The notes below the pieces were generated by a model, which worked only from the letters and a program-made list of their open reading frames with translations, was not told where the DNA came from and did no database searches. Position numbers and translations under genes: made by a program. Positions 51,537 through 61,074 of a stretch of DNA of 64,000 nucleotides are shown here, one piece after another; positions within the stretch are counted from its first letter, which is position 1; each line of letters starts with the position of its first letter. Source of the stretch: JACKJP01 sp050249695 (lineage in GTDB: Bacteria > Pseudomonadota > Alphaproteobacteria > Rhizobiales > Tepidamorphaceae); the NCBI GenBank assembly GCA_050249695.1, contig JBFWQA010000002.1:62001-126000 (forward strand), read 5' to 3'.

Positions 51537-53387
51537 ATGCCCGAGAACCGCAATTACATCCTGGCCATCGCGCTCTCGGTGGTGGTGCTGATCGCGTGGC
51601 ATTTCTTCTACAACATTCCCAACATGCAGAAGCGCGATGCGGAGATCGCAAGGCAGCAGGCGCAGCAGGTTCAGCAGCAGCCGTCGACGCCGGGCGCGCC
51701 GTCTGCCGCGCCCGCGACTCCGGGAACGCCGTCGGCTGCAAGCTCGAACGTGCCGACACCGGGCGGTTCTGCTACCCCGGGAGCCAGCACGCCGAGCACC
51801 GCAACCCGCGAGACGGCAATCGCCTCCAGCCAGCGCGTTCCGATCGAAACGCCGACGCTTTCCGGATCGCTCTCGCTCAAGGGCGCGCGGATCGACGACC
51901 TTCTGCTCAATGGCTATCGCGAGACGATCGATCCGAAGAGCCCGCGCATCGAGCTGCTTTCGCCAAGCGGCGCACCTCATCCCTATTATGCCGAGTTCGG
52001 CTGGATCGCCGGCGCTGGCGCCGGTGACGGCATGCCGCTGCCCAATGCGCAGACGGAATGGTCGGTGGCCGGCAATGGCCGCCTGACGCCGGAAAATCCG
52101 GTCACGCTGACCTGGGACAACGGACAGGGGCTGGTCTTCAACCGCAAGATCAGCGTCGACAGCAGCTACATGTTCACCGTGACCGACGAGGTCCGCAACA
52201 ACGGCGATGCTGCGGTGACGCTTTACCCCTATGGCCTCGTGTCCCGCCACGGCCGCCCGCAGGTTGCCGGCTACTACATCCTGCACGAAGGCATGATCGG
52301 CGTTCTGGGCGAGGCCGGCCTTCAGGAGGTCAAGTACAAGACCCTCGAAAAGGACGGCGCCGTTTCGATGGACGCGACCGGCGGCTGGCTCGGCATCACC
52401 GACAAGTACTGGGCCGCGGTGCTGATCCCCGACCAGTCGACGCCCTACAAGGGCCGCTTCGTGCCGGGCGGCACGGCAGAGACGCCGAATTACCAGGCCG
52501 ACTATCTGATGCCGGCCGTCAATGTTCCCGCCAGCGGCACTGCTTCCACGACGGCGCGGCTCTTCGCCGGCGCCAAGGAAGTCTCGCTGATCAACAGCTA
52601 CGAGGATCGGCTCGGCATCTCGCGCTTCGACCTGATGATCGACTGGGGCTGGTTCTACTTCCTGACAAAGCCGCTCTTTGTCGTCATCGACTGGCTCTAC
52701 AAGCTGGTCGGCAATTTCGGCGTCGCGATCCTTCTGGTGACCGTGATGGTGAAGCTGATCTTCTTCCCGCTTGCCAACAAGTCCTACACGTCGATGAGCA
52801 AGATGAAGAAGGCGCAGCCGATGGTCGAGCAGATCAAGCAGCGCTATCCGGACGACCGGATGAAGCAGCAGCAGGCGATGATGGAGCTCTACAAGAAGGA
52901 GAAGATCAACCCGATGTCGGGCTGTCTGCCGATCCTGCTGCAGATCCCGGTGTTCTTCTCGCTCTACAAGGTGCTTTTCGTCACGATCGAAATGCGCCAT
53001 GCGCCGTTCTTCGGCTGGATCCAGGATCTTTCCGCGCCCGATCCGACGTCGGTCTTCACGCTGTTCGGGCTGATTCCCTGGGAAGTGCCGCACTTCCTGA
53101 TGATCGGTATCTGGCCGCTGATCATGGGCGTGACCATGTTCGTCCAGATGCGGCTCAACCCGCCGCCGCCCGATCCGACCCAGGCCATGATCTTCAACTG
53201 GATGCCTGTTGTCTTCACCTTCATGCTCGGCACCTTCCCGGCGGGTCTGGTGATCTACTGGGCCTGGAACAACACGCTGTCGATCATCCAGCAGTCGATC
53301 ATCATGCGCCGCCTCGGGGTGAAGGTGGAGCTGTGGGGCAATATCCGCCGGCTGTTCCCGGGCGGCAGGAAGAAGACAGCCGAATAG
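51537..53387 (+). CDS. yidC: Membrane protein insertase YidC
   Basis: A 616-residue protein. An N-terminal membrane helix (NYILAIALSVVVLIAWHFFY) is followed by a Pro/Ala/Ser/Thr-rich linker (about residues 45-95), the large periplasmic beta-sandwich domain (about 100-370), and five C-terminal helices, including the conserved FYFLTKPLFVVIDWLYKLVG and MFVQMRLNPPPPDPTQAM regions. It inserts and folds inner-membrane proteins alone or with SecYEG. It starts 10 bp after rnpA; the yidD gene often placed between them is absent here. The order rnpA-yidC-yihA is conserved. Confidence 0.97.
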   Translation: MPENRNYILAIALSVVVLIAWHFFYNIPNMQKRDAEIARQQAQQVQQQPSTPGAPSAAPATPGTPSAASSNVPTPGGSATPGASTPSTATRETAIASSQRVPIETPTLSGSLSLKGARIDDLLLNGYRETIDPKSPRIELLSPSGAPHPYYAEFGWIAGAGAGDGMPLPNAQTEWSVAGNGRLTPENPVTLTWDNGQGLVFNRKISVDSSYMFTVTDEVRNNGDAAVTLYPYGLVSRHGRPQVAGYYILHEGMIGVLGEAGLQEVKYKTLEKDGAVSMDATGGWLGITDKYWAAVLIPDQSTPYKGRFVPGGTAETPNYQADYLMPAVNVPASGTASTTARLFAGAKEVSLINSYEDRLGISRFDLMIDWGWFYFLTKPLFVVIDWLYKLVGNFGVAILLVTVMVKLIFFPLANKSYTSMSKMKKAQPMVEQIKQRYPDDRMKQQQAMMELYKKEKINPMSGCLPILLQIPVFFSLYKVLFVTIEMRHAPFFGWIQDLSAPDPTSVFTLFGLIPWEVPHFLMIGIWPLIMGVTMFVQMRLNPPPPDPTQAMIFNWMPVVFTFMLGTFPAGLVIYWAWNNTLSIIQQSIIMRRLGVKVELWGNIRRLFPGGRKKTAE

Positions 53388-53405
53388 CAACGGCGGCTGA
53401 TACCG

Positions 53406-54059
53406 ATGGACACGCAAGACGAAGACGAAAAGGCGGCGCTGGAGAAGGGCCGCCTTCTCTTTTCCGGCCCCATCAGCTTTGAGAAGGGAGTGGTCGCCCT
53501 CGACCAACTGCCCGCCGACGGACGCGTGGAAATCGCCTTCGCGGGGCGCTCCAATGTCGGCAAGTCGACGCTGGTCAACGCGCTGACGGGCCGTAAGGCG
53601 CTGGCGCGTGCTTCCAATACGCCAGGCCGCACAAGGGAACTCAATCTGTTCCTGATCGGCGACGGCCTGAGAGCCGTCGACATGCCGGGCTATGGCTATG
53701 CCAAGGCGCCGAAAACCGAAATCAGCCGCTGGCAGAAGCTCATCAAGACCTATCTGCGCGGCCGCGCGGGCCTGACGAGAGTCTATGTTCTGATCGACGC
53801 GCGGCACGGCATCACGAAGACCGATCTGCCGATGCTGGACCTGCTCGACGAATGCGCGGTCTCCTACCAGATCGTGCTCACCAAGATGGACAAGCTGAAG
53901 ACGGCCGAGGCCGAGAAAGTTGTTGGCACCACGGCCGAAGCGATCTCCAAGCGGCCCGCGGCCTTCCCGGTGCTGATCGCCACATCGGCGGAAAAGGGCG
54001 GCGGAATCGACGAATTGCGCGCAGCGATCGCGGGCCTGATTCCGGAAGACACAGTTTAA
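53406..54059 (+). CDS. engB: Ribosome biogenesis GTPase YihA/YsxC (EngB)
   Basis: A 217-residue GTPase. G1 is AGRSNVGKSTLVNALTG, G3 DMPGYGYAKAP, G4 TKMDKLKTAE, and G2 lies in the LARASNTPGRTRELNLF region. It supports late 50S assembly. It follows yidC by 18 bp in the conserved cluster and is convergent with the methyltransferase gene 7 bp later. Confidence 0.95.
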   Translation: MDTQDEDEKAALEKGRLLFSGPISFEKGVVALDQLPADGRVEIAFAGRSNVGKSTLVNALTGRKALARASNTPGRTRELNLFLIGDGLRAVDMPGYGYAKAPKTEISRWQKLIKTYLRGRAGLTRVYVLIDARHGITKTDLPMLDLLDECAVSYQIVLTKMDKLKTAEAEKVVGTTAEAISKRPAAFPVLIATSAEKGGGIDELRAAIAGLIPEDTV

Positions 54060-54066
54060 GCGATAC

Positions 54067-54867
54067 CTATGGGCCTGCCAGTCGCACCGCCCAGGCCCGC
54101 GCAATCAGTCGCACCTCGCCTTCACCGCCCAGCATGTTCATAAGCTCACGCTTGAGCCGCTCCCGCGCGTCCGCTGGCATACTCATGCAATAACCAGGCG
54201 CCGGCCCCGCACCCAGGGTGAAGGGATGCCAGAATGCCTCGAAGTCCGAAAAGACGGACTCAACCTCGATGGGATGCACAGCCGGATGATCGAAGCCGGC
54301 GGCCACACATAGTTCGCTCAACCCGGCGGGGCTGCAGAAAGGAAAACGGTCTGCCTCATTGAGTTCGCGAGCCGCCGGATCAAGGATGGCCGCAGCTTTC
54401 CAGAACCGATCAATGATGCCCATACCGCCGCCGGGATAGTCCCAGACATAAAAGGCAATCGTTCCACCATCCCGCGTCACTCGGCGCATTTCGGCCAGGG
54501 CCTTGAGGCGATCGGGCACGAAGTTCAAAACAAGCGCTGATGCCGCAACATCGACAGCGTCGTCAGGAAGCGGGATTGCCTGGGCGTCACCGGCCTTGAA
54601 CTGAGCCCGGCTGTCAGCAATTTCGTTCCGCGCGTGATTGACGAAGCCCTCTGAGGGGTCAATGCCGATGACCGATGCTGGATTAGCACGCGTGAGAATC
54701 GCGCTGGTAAGCGCCCCTGTTCCGCAACCGATGTCCGCCCAGTCTGCGTCCTCGGGACCCGCCAGCCAATCGACGAATTTCTCGGCAACCAATCGGCTCC
54801 ACCTGCCCATATAGTGGTCGTAGCTTCGACCCGCGCTCCAGGAATCGTGCAATGAGGCCTGGGTCAT
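54067..54867 (-). CDS. SAM-dependent methyltransferase inserted in the engB-argB gap
   Basis: A 266-residue methyltransferase. Motif I is DWADIGCGTGALTSAIL, acidic post-I GIDPSEGFVNHARNE, motif II PLPDDAVDVAASALVLNF; this is the Methyltransf_11/25 group. The gene runs against its neighbours and sits between engB and argB, which are close together in many relatives, so it looks like an insertion in a conserved cluster. Substrate unknown. Confidence 0.85.
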   Translation of the reverse strand: MTQASLHDSWSAGRSYDHYMGRWSRLVAEKFVDWLAGPEDADWADIGCGTGALTSAILTRANPASVIGIDPSEGFVNHARNEIADSRAQFKAGDAQAIPLPDDAVDVAASALVLNFVPDRLKALAEMRRVTRDGGTIAFYVWDYPGGGMGIIDRFWKAAAILDPAARELNEADRFPFCSPAGLSELCVAAGFDHPAVHPIEVESVFSDFEAFWHPFTLGAGPAPGYCMSMPADARERLKRELMNMLGGEGEVRLIARAWAVRLAGP

Positions 54868-55054
54868 TTCTGCATCCTCCAGACACTTGGATCCGTCGCT
54901 CCGGAAAGCTTGCGCGAACTGGCCGGGAGGCGCAACGAATTCGTCCTCTCCTTGAAATGCCCCACGCGGGGTGGCGCGCCGACGATTGAGCGCGCCGCCA
55001 TGATCGGCTATTCAGCATGCCATACCAGCCCGAAGAGAAGACGCAGAAGAGCCG

Positions 55055-55957
55055 ATGACCGACGAAATCGCAGAGCACAAGAACGCGAACGATCAGGCTC
55101 ACGTTCTTTCCCAGGCCTTGCCCTATATGCAGCGCTACAACGACCGCACGGTCGTTGTGAAATATGGCGGGCACGCCATGGGCGATTCCTCCCTGGCGCG
55201 CGCCTTCGCCCGCGACATCACGCTACTGAAGCAGTCGGGCGTGCGGCCGATCGTCGTGCATGGCGGCGGTCCGCAGATCGCCGCGATGCTCGACAAGCTC
55301 GGCATCCGGTCGGAGTTCAAGGCCGGACTGAGGGTCACCGACAAGGCGACGGTGGAGATCGTCGAGATGGTTCTGGCCGGCTCGATCAACAAGGAGATCG
55401 TCCAGGCGATCAATGCGGAAGGCGGGCGCGCCATCGGACTGTGCGGCAAGGACGGCAACATGGTCACCGTCACCAAGGCGACCCGGACCATTGTCGATCC
55501 CGATTCCAATATCGAGAAAATCGTCGATCTCGGCTTCGTCGGCGAACCGCAGACCGTGCGCCCCGCGGTGATCGACATGGTGGCGCGCGAGGATCTCATT
55601 CCGGTCATCGCGCCGGTCGCATCGGGGACCGACGGCGAGACCTACAATGTCAACGCCGATACGTTCGCGGGCGCCATCGCCGGCGCTCTCGGCGCCACGC
55701 GCCTTCTGTTCCTGACCGATGTTGCCGGCGTTCTGGACAAGAACGGGGTGCTGCAAAAGGAACTGACGGTTGCGCAGGCACGCGCGCTGATCGCTGACGG
55801 CACAATCTCCGGCGGTATGATACCGAAGGTCGAAACGTGCATCGAGGCACTCGCACGCGGCGTCGAAGGCGTCGTTATCCTGAACGGAAAAACGCCCCAC
55901 GCGGTGCTGCTCGAACTCTTCACCGAGCACGGCGCGGGCACGCTCATCACGCCGTAG
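55055..55957 (+). CDS. argB: Acetylglutamate kinase
   Basis: A 300-residue amino-acid kinase. Substrate and ATP motifs include VVHGGGPQIAAMLDKLGI, RALIADGTISGGMIPKVETC and the LTDVAGVLDKNGVL segment. It phosphorylates N-acetylglutamate in arginine synthesis. In Hyphomicrobiales argB is usually followed by the pyrimidine nucleotidase and dapD; here an MFS gene and an EamA gene on the other strand separate them. Confidence 0.95.
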   Translation: MTDEIAEHKNANDQAHVLSQALPYMQRYNDRTVVVKYGGHAMGDSSLARAFARDITLLKQSGVRPIVVHGGGPQIAAMLDKLGIRSEFKAGLRVTDKATVEIVEMVLAGSINKEIVQAINAEGGRAIGLCGKDGNMVTVTKATRTIVDPDSNIEKIVDLGFVGEPQTVRPAVIDMVAREDLIPVIAPVASGTDGETYNVNADTFAGAIAGALGATRLLFLTDVAGVLDKNGVLQKELTVAQARALIADGTISGGMIPKVETCIEALARGVEGVVILNGKTPHAVLLELFTEHGAGTLITP

Positions 55958-55961
55958 AACG

Positions 55962-57437
55962 TCACTCCACAACTGGCGGAGGCGGTGACGGGCGGTTTGT
56001 GAGATCAGCCTTCGGCATCACCAGAAGAACCGCGACCGCGACGATCAGGAACGCGACAATCTCGTATATGAGGGCGGCACGCAGCGCCGCGGCATATTCG
56101 GCGTGTCCCGGCGCGCCGTGGCCAAGCAGCGTGAGGAAGAATATCTCGCCGACAATGGCGACGCCGATCGCGCCGCCGAGCTGCTGGAACGACTGCATGC
56201 CACCGGATGCCGAACCGGCATCGCGCGGCGCGGCCCCCGACAGGGCGAGCTGGAAGATCGGCCCGATGGCGCCGCCCATGCCCAGGCCGGCGAGGTAAAG
56301 CGGCACTGTCAGATCGAACGAACTGACCGAATCCCCAAGGCCGCCGACGATGTAGCGGAGCACGAACATGATGACCGCCATCAGCGCTGCACCGACGAGC
56401 AACCGCTTGCGCAACCAGCGATGGCCGAACCAGCGGCTGGCGAAGGACGCCGTCATGATGCCCAGCGGGAACGGCATCGTGGTCAGGCCCGAATGAAGGG
56501 GGGTAAAGCCGAAACCTTCCTGCAGGAAAAGCGCCAGGATCAGAAAGAAACCGGGGATGCCGGAAAAGAAGATCGTGCCAAGAGCGCTACCGATCACGAA
56601 TGAGCGTGTCGTCAGAAGCGACATCGGCAGAAGCTGCGGCCCGCCAACGCGCGCCTGGCGGCGCTCCCAGAGTGTGAAGACGACGCCTGTCGGCAGGGCG
56701 GCGGCAATCATAACAAAGCACCAGAGCGGCCAACCGAGGCCGCGCCCCTCGATCATCGGGAATAGGACTAGCAGGATCGTTACGGCGGCGAGCGCAATTC
56801 CGACGATGTCGATACCGAGCTGACGGTGACCGGCGATCGACGGGATGAACCGCAGTCCCGCGACGATCGCGAACAGACCGATCGGCACGTTGACGAGGAA
56901 GATCGGCCGCCAGGAGAGCCCGGCGATATCAGCGCTGATCAGAAGCCCGCCAAGCGTCGGCCCGGTCACCGCCGCCAGACTCGCCGCGATGCCGAAGGTC
57001 GCGAACGCGCTGGCGCGCTCGTGCGGCGGGAACATGACCTGCGCGATGGCCAGCGTCTGCGGCGCCATCATCGCAGCGGCAGCCCCTTGCAGCACGCGGC
57101 CGGCAATCAGCACCTCGGCGTTGGGCGCCATGCCGCAGAGCGCGGAGAACAGCGTGAACAGCGCGACTCCGGCCAGAAACATCGCCCGGCGACCGACCAT
57201 GTCGCCGAGCCGGCCGAACGGCAGGAGGCCAAGCGCGAACGTCAGGATATAGGCGGCGACCACCCATTCGATGTCGCTGGGCGTCGCTCCCAGTTCGCGC
57301 CTGAGGCTCGGCAGCGAGACGTTGACGATCGTCACGTCCATCAAGTTCATGAAGTTGGCGATCAGCAGGACCGACAGCGCGATCCAGCGCCCTTCGAGCG
57401 GAGGCTGGCCCTCCATGTTTGCATCAAGCGTGGTCAT
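55962..57437 (-). CDS. DHA2-family MFS efflux transporter
   Basis: A 491-residue transporter with 14 membrane helices, as in DHA2 drug exporters. Motif D1 is MDVTIVNVSLPSLRRELG, motif A GRLGDMVGRRAMFLAG, and GIAASLAAVTGPTLGGLL matches antiporter motif C. It starts 2 bp from the end of argB (convergent) and lies 14 bp before the EamA-type gene on the same strand. Probably proton-coupled export of a toxic compound; substrate unknown. Confidence 0.9.
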   Translation of the reverse strand: MTTLDANMEGQPPLEGRWIALSVLLIANFMNLMDVTIVNVSLPSLRRELGATPSDIEWVVAAYILTFALGLLPFGRLGDMVGRRAMFLAGVALFTLFSALCGMAPNAEVLIAGRVLQGAAAAMMAPQTLAIAQVMFPPHERASAFATFGIAASLAAVTGPTLGGLLISADIAGLSWRPIFLVNVPIGLFAIVAGLRFIPSIAGHRQLGIDIVGIALAAVTILLVLFPMIEGRGLGWPLWCFVMIAAALPTGVVFTLWERRQARVGGPQLLPMSLLTTRSFVIGSALGTIFFSGIPGFFLILALFLQEGFGFTPLHSGLTTMPFPLGIMTASFASRWFGHRWLRKRLLVGAALMAVIMFVLRYIVGGLGDSVSSFDLTVPLYLAGLGMGGAIGPIFQLALSGAAPRDAGSASGGMQSFQQLGGAIGVAIVGEIFFLTLLGHGAPGHAEYAAALRAALIYEIVAFLIVAVAVLLVMPKADLTNRPSPPPPVVE

Positions 57438-57451
57438 GGCCCTGTCCGAAA

Positions 57452-58357
57452 CTAGCGGTAAATCACGAGCACGACGATGCCGAGGGCGATCAGCACGCAG
57501 CCGATCGTCTCGAGCCGGTTGATGCGCTCGCGGAAGAAGAAAACACTGGAGGCGAAGGTAAACAATATTTCGATCTGCGCCAGCGCCTTGACGATGGCCG
57601 CCTGCTGCAGCGTCATCGCCATGAACCAGCCGAAGGACGCAGTGGCGCCGACGAAGCCGACCGCAAGCCCTGTCTTCCACGCCGCCCGCACGCGGCCGAT
57701 CTCGGCGGGCTCGCGCAGCTTCATCCAGATCAGGAGCACGACGGTCTGCAACGTGATCGCGCACACCAGCGTCATCGCCGCCTGCATCATGAAATTGGGA
57801 TAGCCGAGCGCCAGCGACGCGGCACGATAACCGACCGCGGCGATGCCGAAGGCCGTGCCGGAGGCAAGCCCGATCAGCGAGGTGCGGGACACGAGCGAAG
57901 CGGCGAGGTTGCGCAGGCTCATCGGCTGATGAGCAACCGAAATCAGCATGACGCCGAAGACGGTAATGAGAATGGCGATCAGCGCACCGGGGGTGACCAG
58001 TTCCCCCAGAAACAGGAGACCGAAGATGGCGGCCTGGGCGGGTTCGGTGCGCGAATAGGCAGTGCCGACCGCGAAATTTCTGAACGAGAAGAGATGTACC
58101 AGAAGCGCCTGCGCCACGATCTGACCGACCGCAGCGATAACGACCCAGAAGGCGAACGCCGCATTGGGGCGCGGAATTTCATAACCGAACGCGATGTTGA
58201 GGACGAGCAGGAACATGATCGCAAACGGCACGCCATAGCCGAAACGCACGAAGGTTGCTCCCGTCGTGCCCATGACCTTCTTGAGATGTTTTTGAAGCGT
58301 CGAGCGGATATTCTGGAGAAAAGCCGCGGCGACGGTTATCACGACCCATGCCTGCAT
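57452..58357 (-). CDS. EamA/DMT-family transporter
   Basis: A 301-residue protein with 10 hydrophobic segments in two EamA halves (for example FVRFGYGVPFAIMFLLVLNI and AALALGIVV-type ends such as TIGCVLIALGIVVLVIYR). Start ATG 58357 gives the normal N-terminus; the frame upstream is not membrane-like. It is the first gene of the minus-strand pair with the MFS exporter. Substrate unknown. Confidence 0.85.
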   Translation of the reverse strand: MQAWVVITVAAAFLQNIRSTLQKHLKKVMGTTGATFVRFGYGVPFAIMFLLVLNIAFGYEIPRPNAAFAFWVVIAAVGQIVAQALLVHLFSFRNFAVGTAYSRTEPAQAAIFGLLFLGELVTPGALIAILITVFGVMLISVAHQPMSLRNLAASLVSRTSLIGLASGTAFGIAAVGYRAASLALGYPNFMMQAAMTLVCAITLQTVVLLIWMKLREPAEIGRVRAAWKTGLAVGFVGATASFGWFMAMTLQQAAIVKALAQIEILFTFASSVFFFRERINRLETIGCVLIALGIVVLVIYR

Positions 58358-58509
58358 CGCTTTTCCACTACACCGGTTCGGCAGACCGGTCACGCGCGCG
58401 ACGGCATGGCTGCCTTGCGCCGGTCGCGCTGCTCTGACAGAAAGGCGCATCGGCGAAGCAAGCCGGCCGGAAACGATCAAGACCTCGATCCAGACCCCGA
58501 TCAGGACCC

Positions 58510-59187
58510 ATGGCAAAGACGCGCTCCTTCCTCGACGAACTCGCCCATGTGCGCGAATGGATCTTCGATCTCGACAACACGCTCTATCCGCCGGGCAGTC
58601 ACCTGTTCGATCAGGTCGCGGTGAAGATGAACGACTATATCCGCGGCTTCCTCAAGGTCGATGCGGAGAAGGCCAGGCACATCCGGCGCGACTACTACAA
58701 GCGCTACGGGACGACGATGCGCGGGCTGATGATCGAGCATGGCCTCGACCCGCACGACTTCCTGGAGAAGGTGCACGATATAGACCACTCGCCGCTGCAG
58801 CCCGACCCGGCGCTGGGCGCGGCCATCGCGGCGCTGCCGGGGCGGAAATTCGTCCTGACCAACGGCTCGCGCGGCCATGCCGAAGCGGTGCTGAAGCGGC
58901 TCGGCATCGAAGAGCATTTCGAGGACATGTTCGACATCGTCGCGGCGAACTTCGAGCCCAAGCCCGCGCGCGGACCCTACGACCTCTTCCTCGCGCGCAA
59001 CGGCGTCGACCCGGCGGCGGCGGCCATGTTCGAGGATCTGCCGCAGAACCTCGAAGTTCCGCACGTGCTGGGCATGCGAACGGTCCTCGTCACCGCGCGC
59101 GGCGCCTCCCCCGCGCCGGCAGACCATATCGACCATGTGACGGATGATCTGGCGCTGTTCCTCAGCGCCTTCGACCGCGCGGCGTGA
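58510..59187 (+). CDS. Pyrimidine 5'-nucleotidase, HAD family
   Basis: A 225-residue HAD phosphatase. Motif I is WIFDLDNTLYPPG, motif II KFVLTNGSRGHAEAV, and the later Asp/Lys region FEPKPARGPYDLF with FEDLPQNLEV. This matches the pyrimidine 5'-nucleotidase group (SDT1-like) found beside argB and dapD in Hyphomicrobiales. It may salvage or detoxify UMP and CMP analogues. Confidence 0.9.
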   Translation: MAKTRSFLDELAHVREWIFDLDNTLYPPGSHLFDQVAVKMNDYIRGFLKVDAEKARHIRRDYYKRYGTTMRGLMIEHGLDPHDFLEKVHDIDHSPLQPDPALGAAIAALPGRKFVLTNGSRGHAEAVLKRLGIEEHFEDMFDIVAANFEPKPARGPYDLFLARNGVDPAAAAMFEDLPQNLEVPHVLGMRTVLVTARGASPAPADHIDHVTDDLALFLSAFDRAA

Positions 59188-59193
59188 GCGGCG

Positions 59194-60009
59194 TCACCGA
59201 GGCCGGTAGAAGCTTGAAATAGCGTTCCAGCCTTCCTCGGCCGTCTTGACGAAGGTGATCAGGTCGATGTCGGCGGGAGAAATGGTCCCCGCTTCCACCA
59301 GGGCGTCGAAGTTGATGACCTTGCGCCAGAACTCCTCGCCGAACAGGACGACGGGGAAGCGACGGACCTTGCCCGTCTGAATGAGCGTCAGCGCCTCGAA
59401 AAGCTCGTCCATCGTGCCAAAGCCGCCCGGAAACGCGACGACCGCCCGGGCGCGCATGAGGAAATGCATCTTGCGCAGCGCGAAGTAATGAAACTGGATG
59501 CAGAGCTCAGGCGTGATATAGCCGTTCGGCGCCTGCTCGTGCGGCAGCACGATGTTCAATCCGATCGAAGGCGCAGCGATATCCGCCGCGCCTCGGTTTG
59601 CCGCCTCCATGATGCCGGGACCGCCGCCGGAGACGACGACATATTCTCGAAAGCCGCTGTCGCGCGAGGCTTCCGACACGATACGGGCGAATTTGCGCGC
59701 TTCCTCGTAGTGCGGATTGAGCACCGGGTTGGCCGAGCCCGTCTCATCATCCTGTATGCGCGCCGAGCCGAATATCACGACCGTCGATTCGATGCCGTAT
59801 TGCTGCATGATCAGCTCGGGCTTGAGCAGTTCCAGCTGCAGGCGGACCGGGCGCAGCTCGTCGCGCAGGATGAAATCGGGATCGGTGAATGCCAGACGAT
59901 AGGCCGGCGATTCGGTCTGCGGCGTGGACGGCTGGCGCTTCCAGGCCTCGAGATCCTGCGGCGCCGAGCGCATCGGGCCGCGGCGGGCGCTGCTTTCCTG
60001 TTCTGCCAT
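59194..60009 (-). CDS. LOG-family (TIGR00730) Rossmann-fold protein
   Basis: About 271 residues from ATG 60009. The conserved motifs are VVSGGGPGIMEAANRGA and VVAFPGGFGTMDELFEAL, the PGGxGTxxE signature of the LOG/lysine-decarboxylase-like family. LOG enzymes release cytokinins from ribotides in some organisms; in bacteria most are nucleotide 5'-monophosphate N-ribohydrolases. Convergent with the nucleotidase gene. Confidence 0.85.
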   Translation of the reverse strand: MAEQESSARRGPMRSAPQDLEAWKRQPSTPQTESPAYRLAFTDPDFILRDELRPVRLQLELLKPELIMQQYGIESTVVIFGSARIQDDETGSANPVLNPHYEEARKFARIVSEASRDSGFREYVVVSGGGPGIMEAANRGAADIAAPSIGLNIVLPHEQAPNGYITPELCIQFHYFALRKMHFLMRARAVVAFPGGFGTMDELFEALTLIQTGKVRRFPVVLFGEEFWRKVINFDALVEAGTISPADIDLITFVKTAEEGWNAISSFYRPR

Positions 60010-60212
60010 CGAGTTCCCCGTTCCCGGAATTCCCGCTTCCGCGCCAACCATGCCGGCTGGCGCCTCGCGTCCCGTTTCCCGCTTTCATTCAAGCGGCAAA
60101 GGGTTACAAAGCCGTTGCGGCGGGCGCTTCCATCGGGCGATGAATGGCTCTAACGTCCGCGCGGCATGCGGCAGGGCACGTGGCGGCCTTGCGGAAGAAG
60201 AAGAGGAATTCA

Positions 60213-61058
60213 ATGAAGCCGGACAATCTCCAGAGCGTGATCGATGAAGCGTTTGAAGCCCGGGACGGCATCAATGCCGGTACGAAGGGAAAGGTGCGAG
60301 ACGCCGTGAACGAGGCGCTCAACCTGCTCGACAGCGGGAAAGCGCGCGTTGCCGAAAAGCAGGCCGACGGCAACTGGAAGGTCAATCAGTGGCTGAAGAA
60401 GGCCGTCCTTCTTTCGTTCCGGCTGGAGCCGATGAAGGTCGTCAGGGGCGGTCCCGGCGATTCGGTGTGGTGGGACAAGGTCGATTCCAAGTTCGAGGCC
60501 TGGGGCGCGCTCGATTTTGAGAATGCCGGCTTTCGCGCCGTGCCGAACTGCGTGGTCAGACGCTCCGCGCATATCGGCCGCAACGTCGTACTGATGCCCT
60601 CCTTCGTCAATCTCGGCGCCTATGTGGACGACGGGACGATGGTCGATACCTGGGCGACGGTCGGCTCCTGCGCGCAGATCGGCAAGAACGTGCATCTTTC
60701 CGGCGGCGCGGGGATCGGTGGCGTGCTGGAGCCGCTGCAGGCAGACCCGACGATCATCGAGGACAACTGCTTCATCGGCGCGCGATCGGAGGTCGTGGAA
60801 GGCTGCATCGTGCGCGAGGGGTCGGTGCTCGGCATGGGCGTCTATATCGGCAAATCGACCAAGATCGTCGACCGCGAGACGGGCGAGATCTTCATGGGCG
60901 AGGTACCGCCCTATTCGGTCGTGGTATCGGGTTCCCTGCCCGGCAAGAATATTCCCGGCAAGGACTGGGGGCCAAGCCTCTATTGCGCGGTGATCGTCAA
61001 ACGGGTTGACGAAAAGACACGGTCGAAGACCTCCGTGAACGAACTGCTGAGGACCTGA
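60213..61058 (+). CDS. dapD: Tetrahydrodipicolinate N-succinyltransferase
   Basis: A 281-residue left-handed beta-helix enzyme. The hexapeptide-repeat part includes GRNVVLMPSFVNLGAYVDDG and the succinyl-CoA region VHLSGGAGIGGVLEPLQADP. It makes N-succinyl-2-amino-6-ketopimelate in lysine and meso-diaminopimelate synthesis. Start ATG 60213 follows AAGAGGAATT. It is the first gene of a dapD-dapE unit with a 16-bp gap. Confidence 0.96.
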   Translation: MKPDNLQSVIDEAFEARDGINAGTKGKVRDAVNEALNLLDSGKARVAEKQADGNWKVNQWLKKAVLLSFRLEPMKVVRGGPGDSVWWDKVDSKFEAWGALDFENAGFRAVPNCVVRRSAHIGRNVVLMPSFVNLGAYVDDGTMVDTWATVGSCAQIGKNVHLSGGAGIGGVLEPLQADPTIIEDNCFIGARSEVVEGCIVREGSVLGMGVYIGKSTKIVDRETGEIFMGEVPPYSVVVSGSLPGKNIPGKDWGPSLYCAVIVKRVDEKTRSKTSVNELLRT

Positions 61059-61074
61059 CGGAAACGCAAGAACT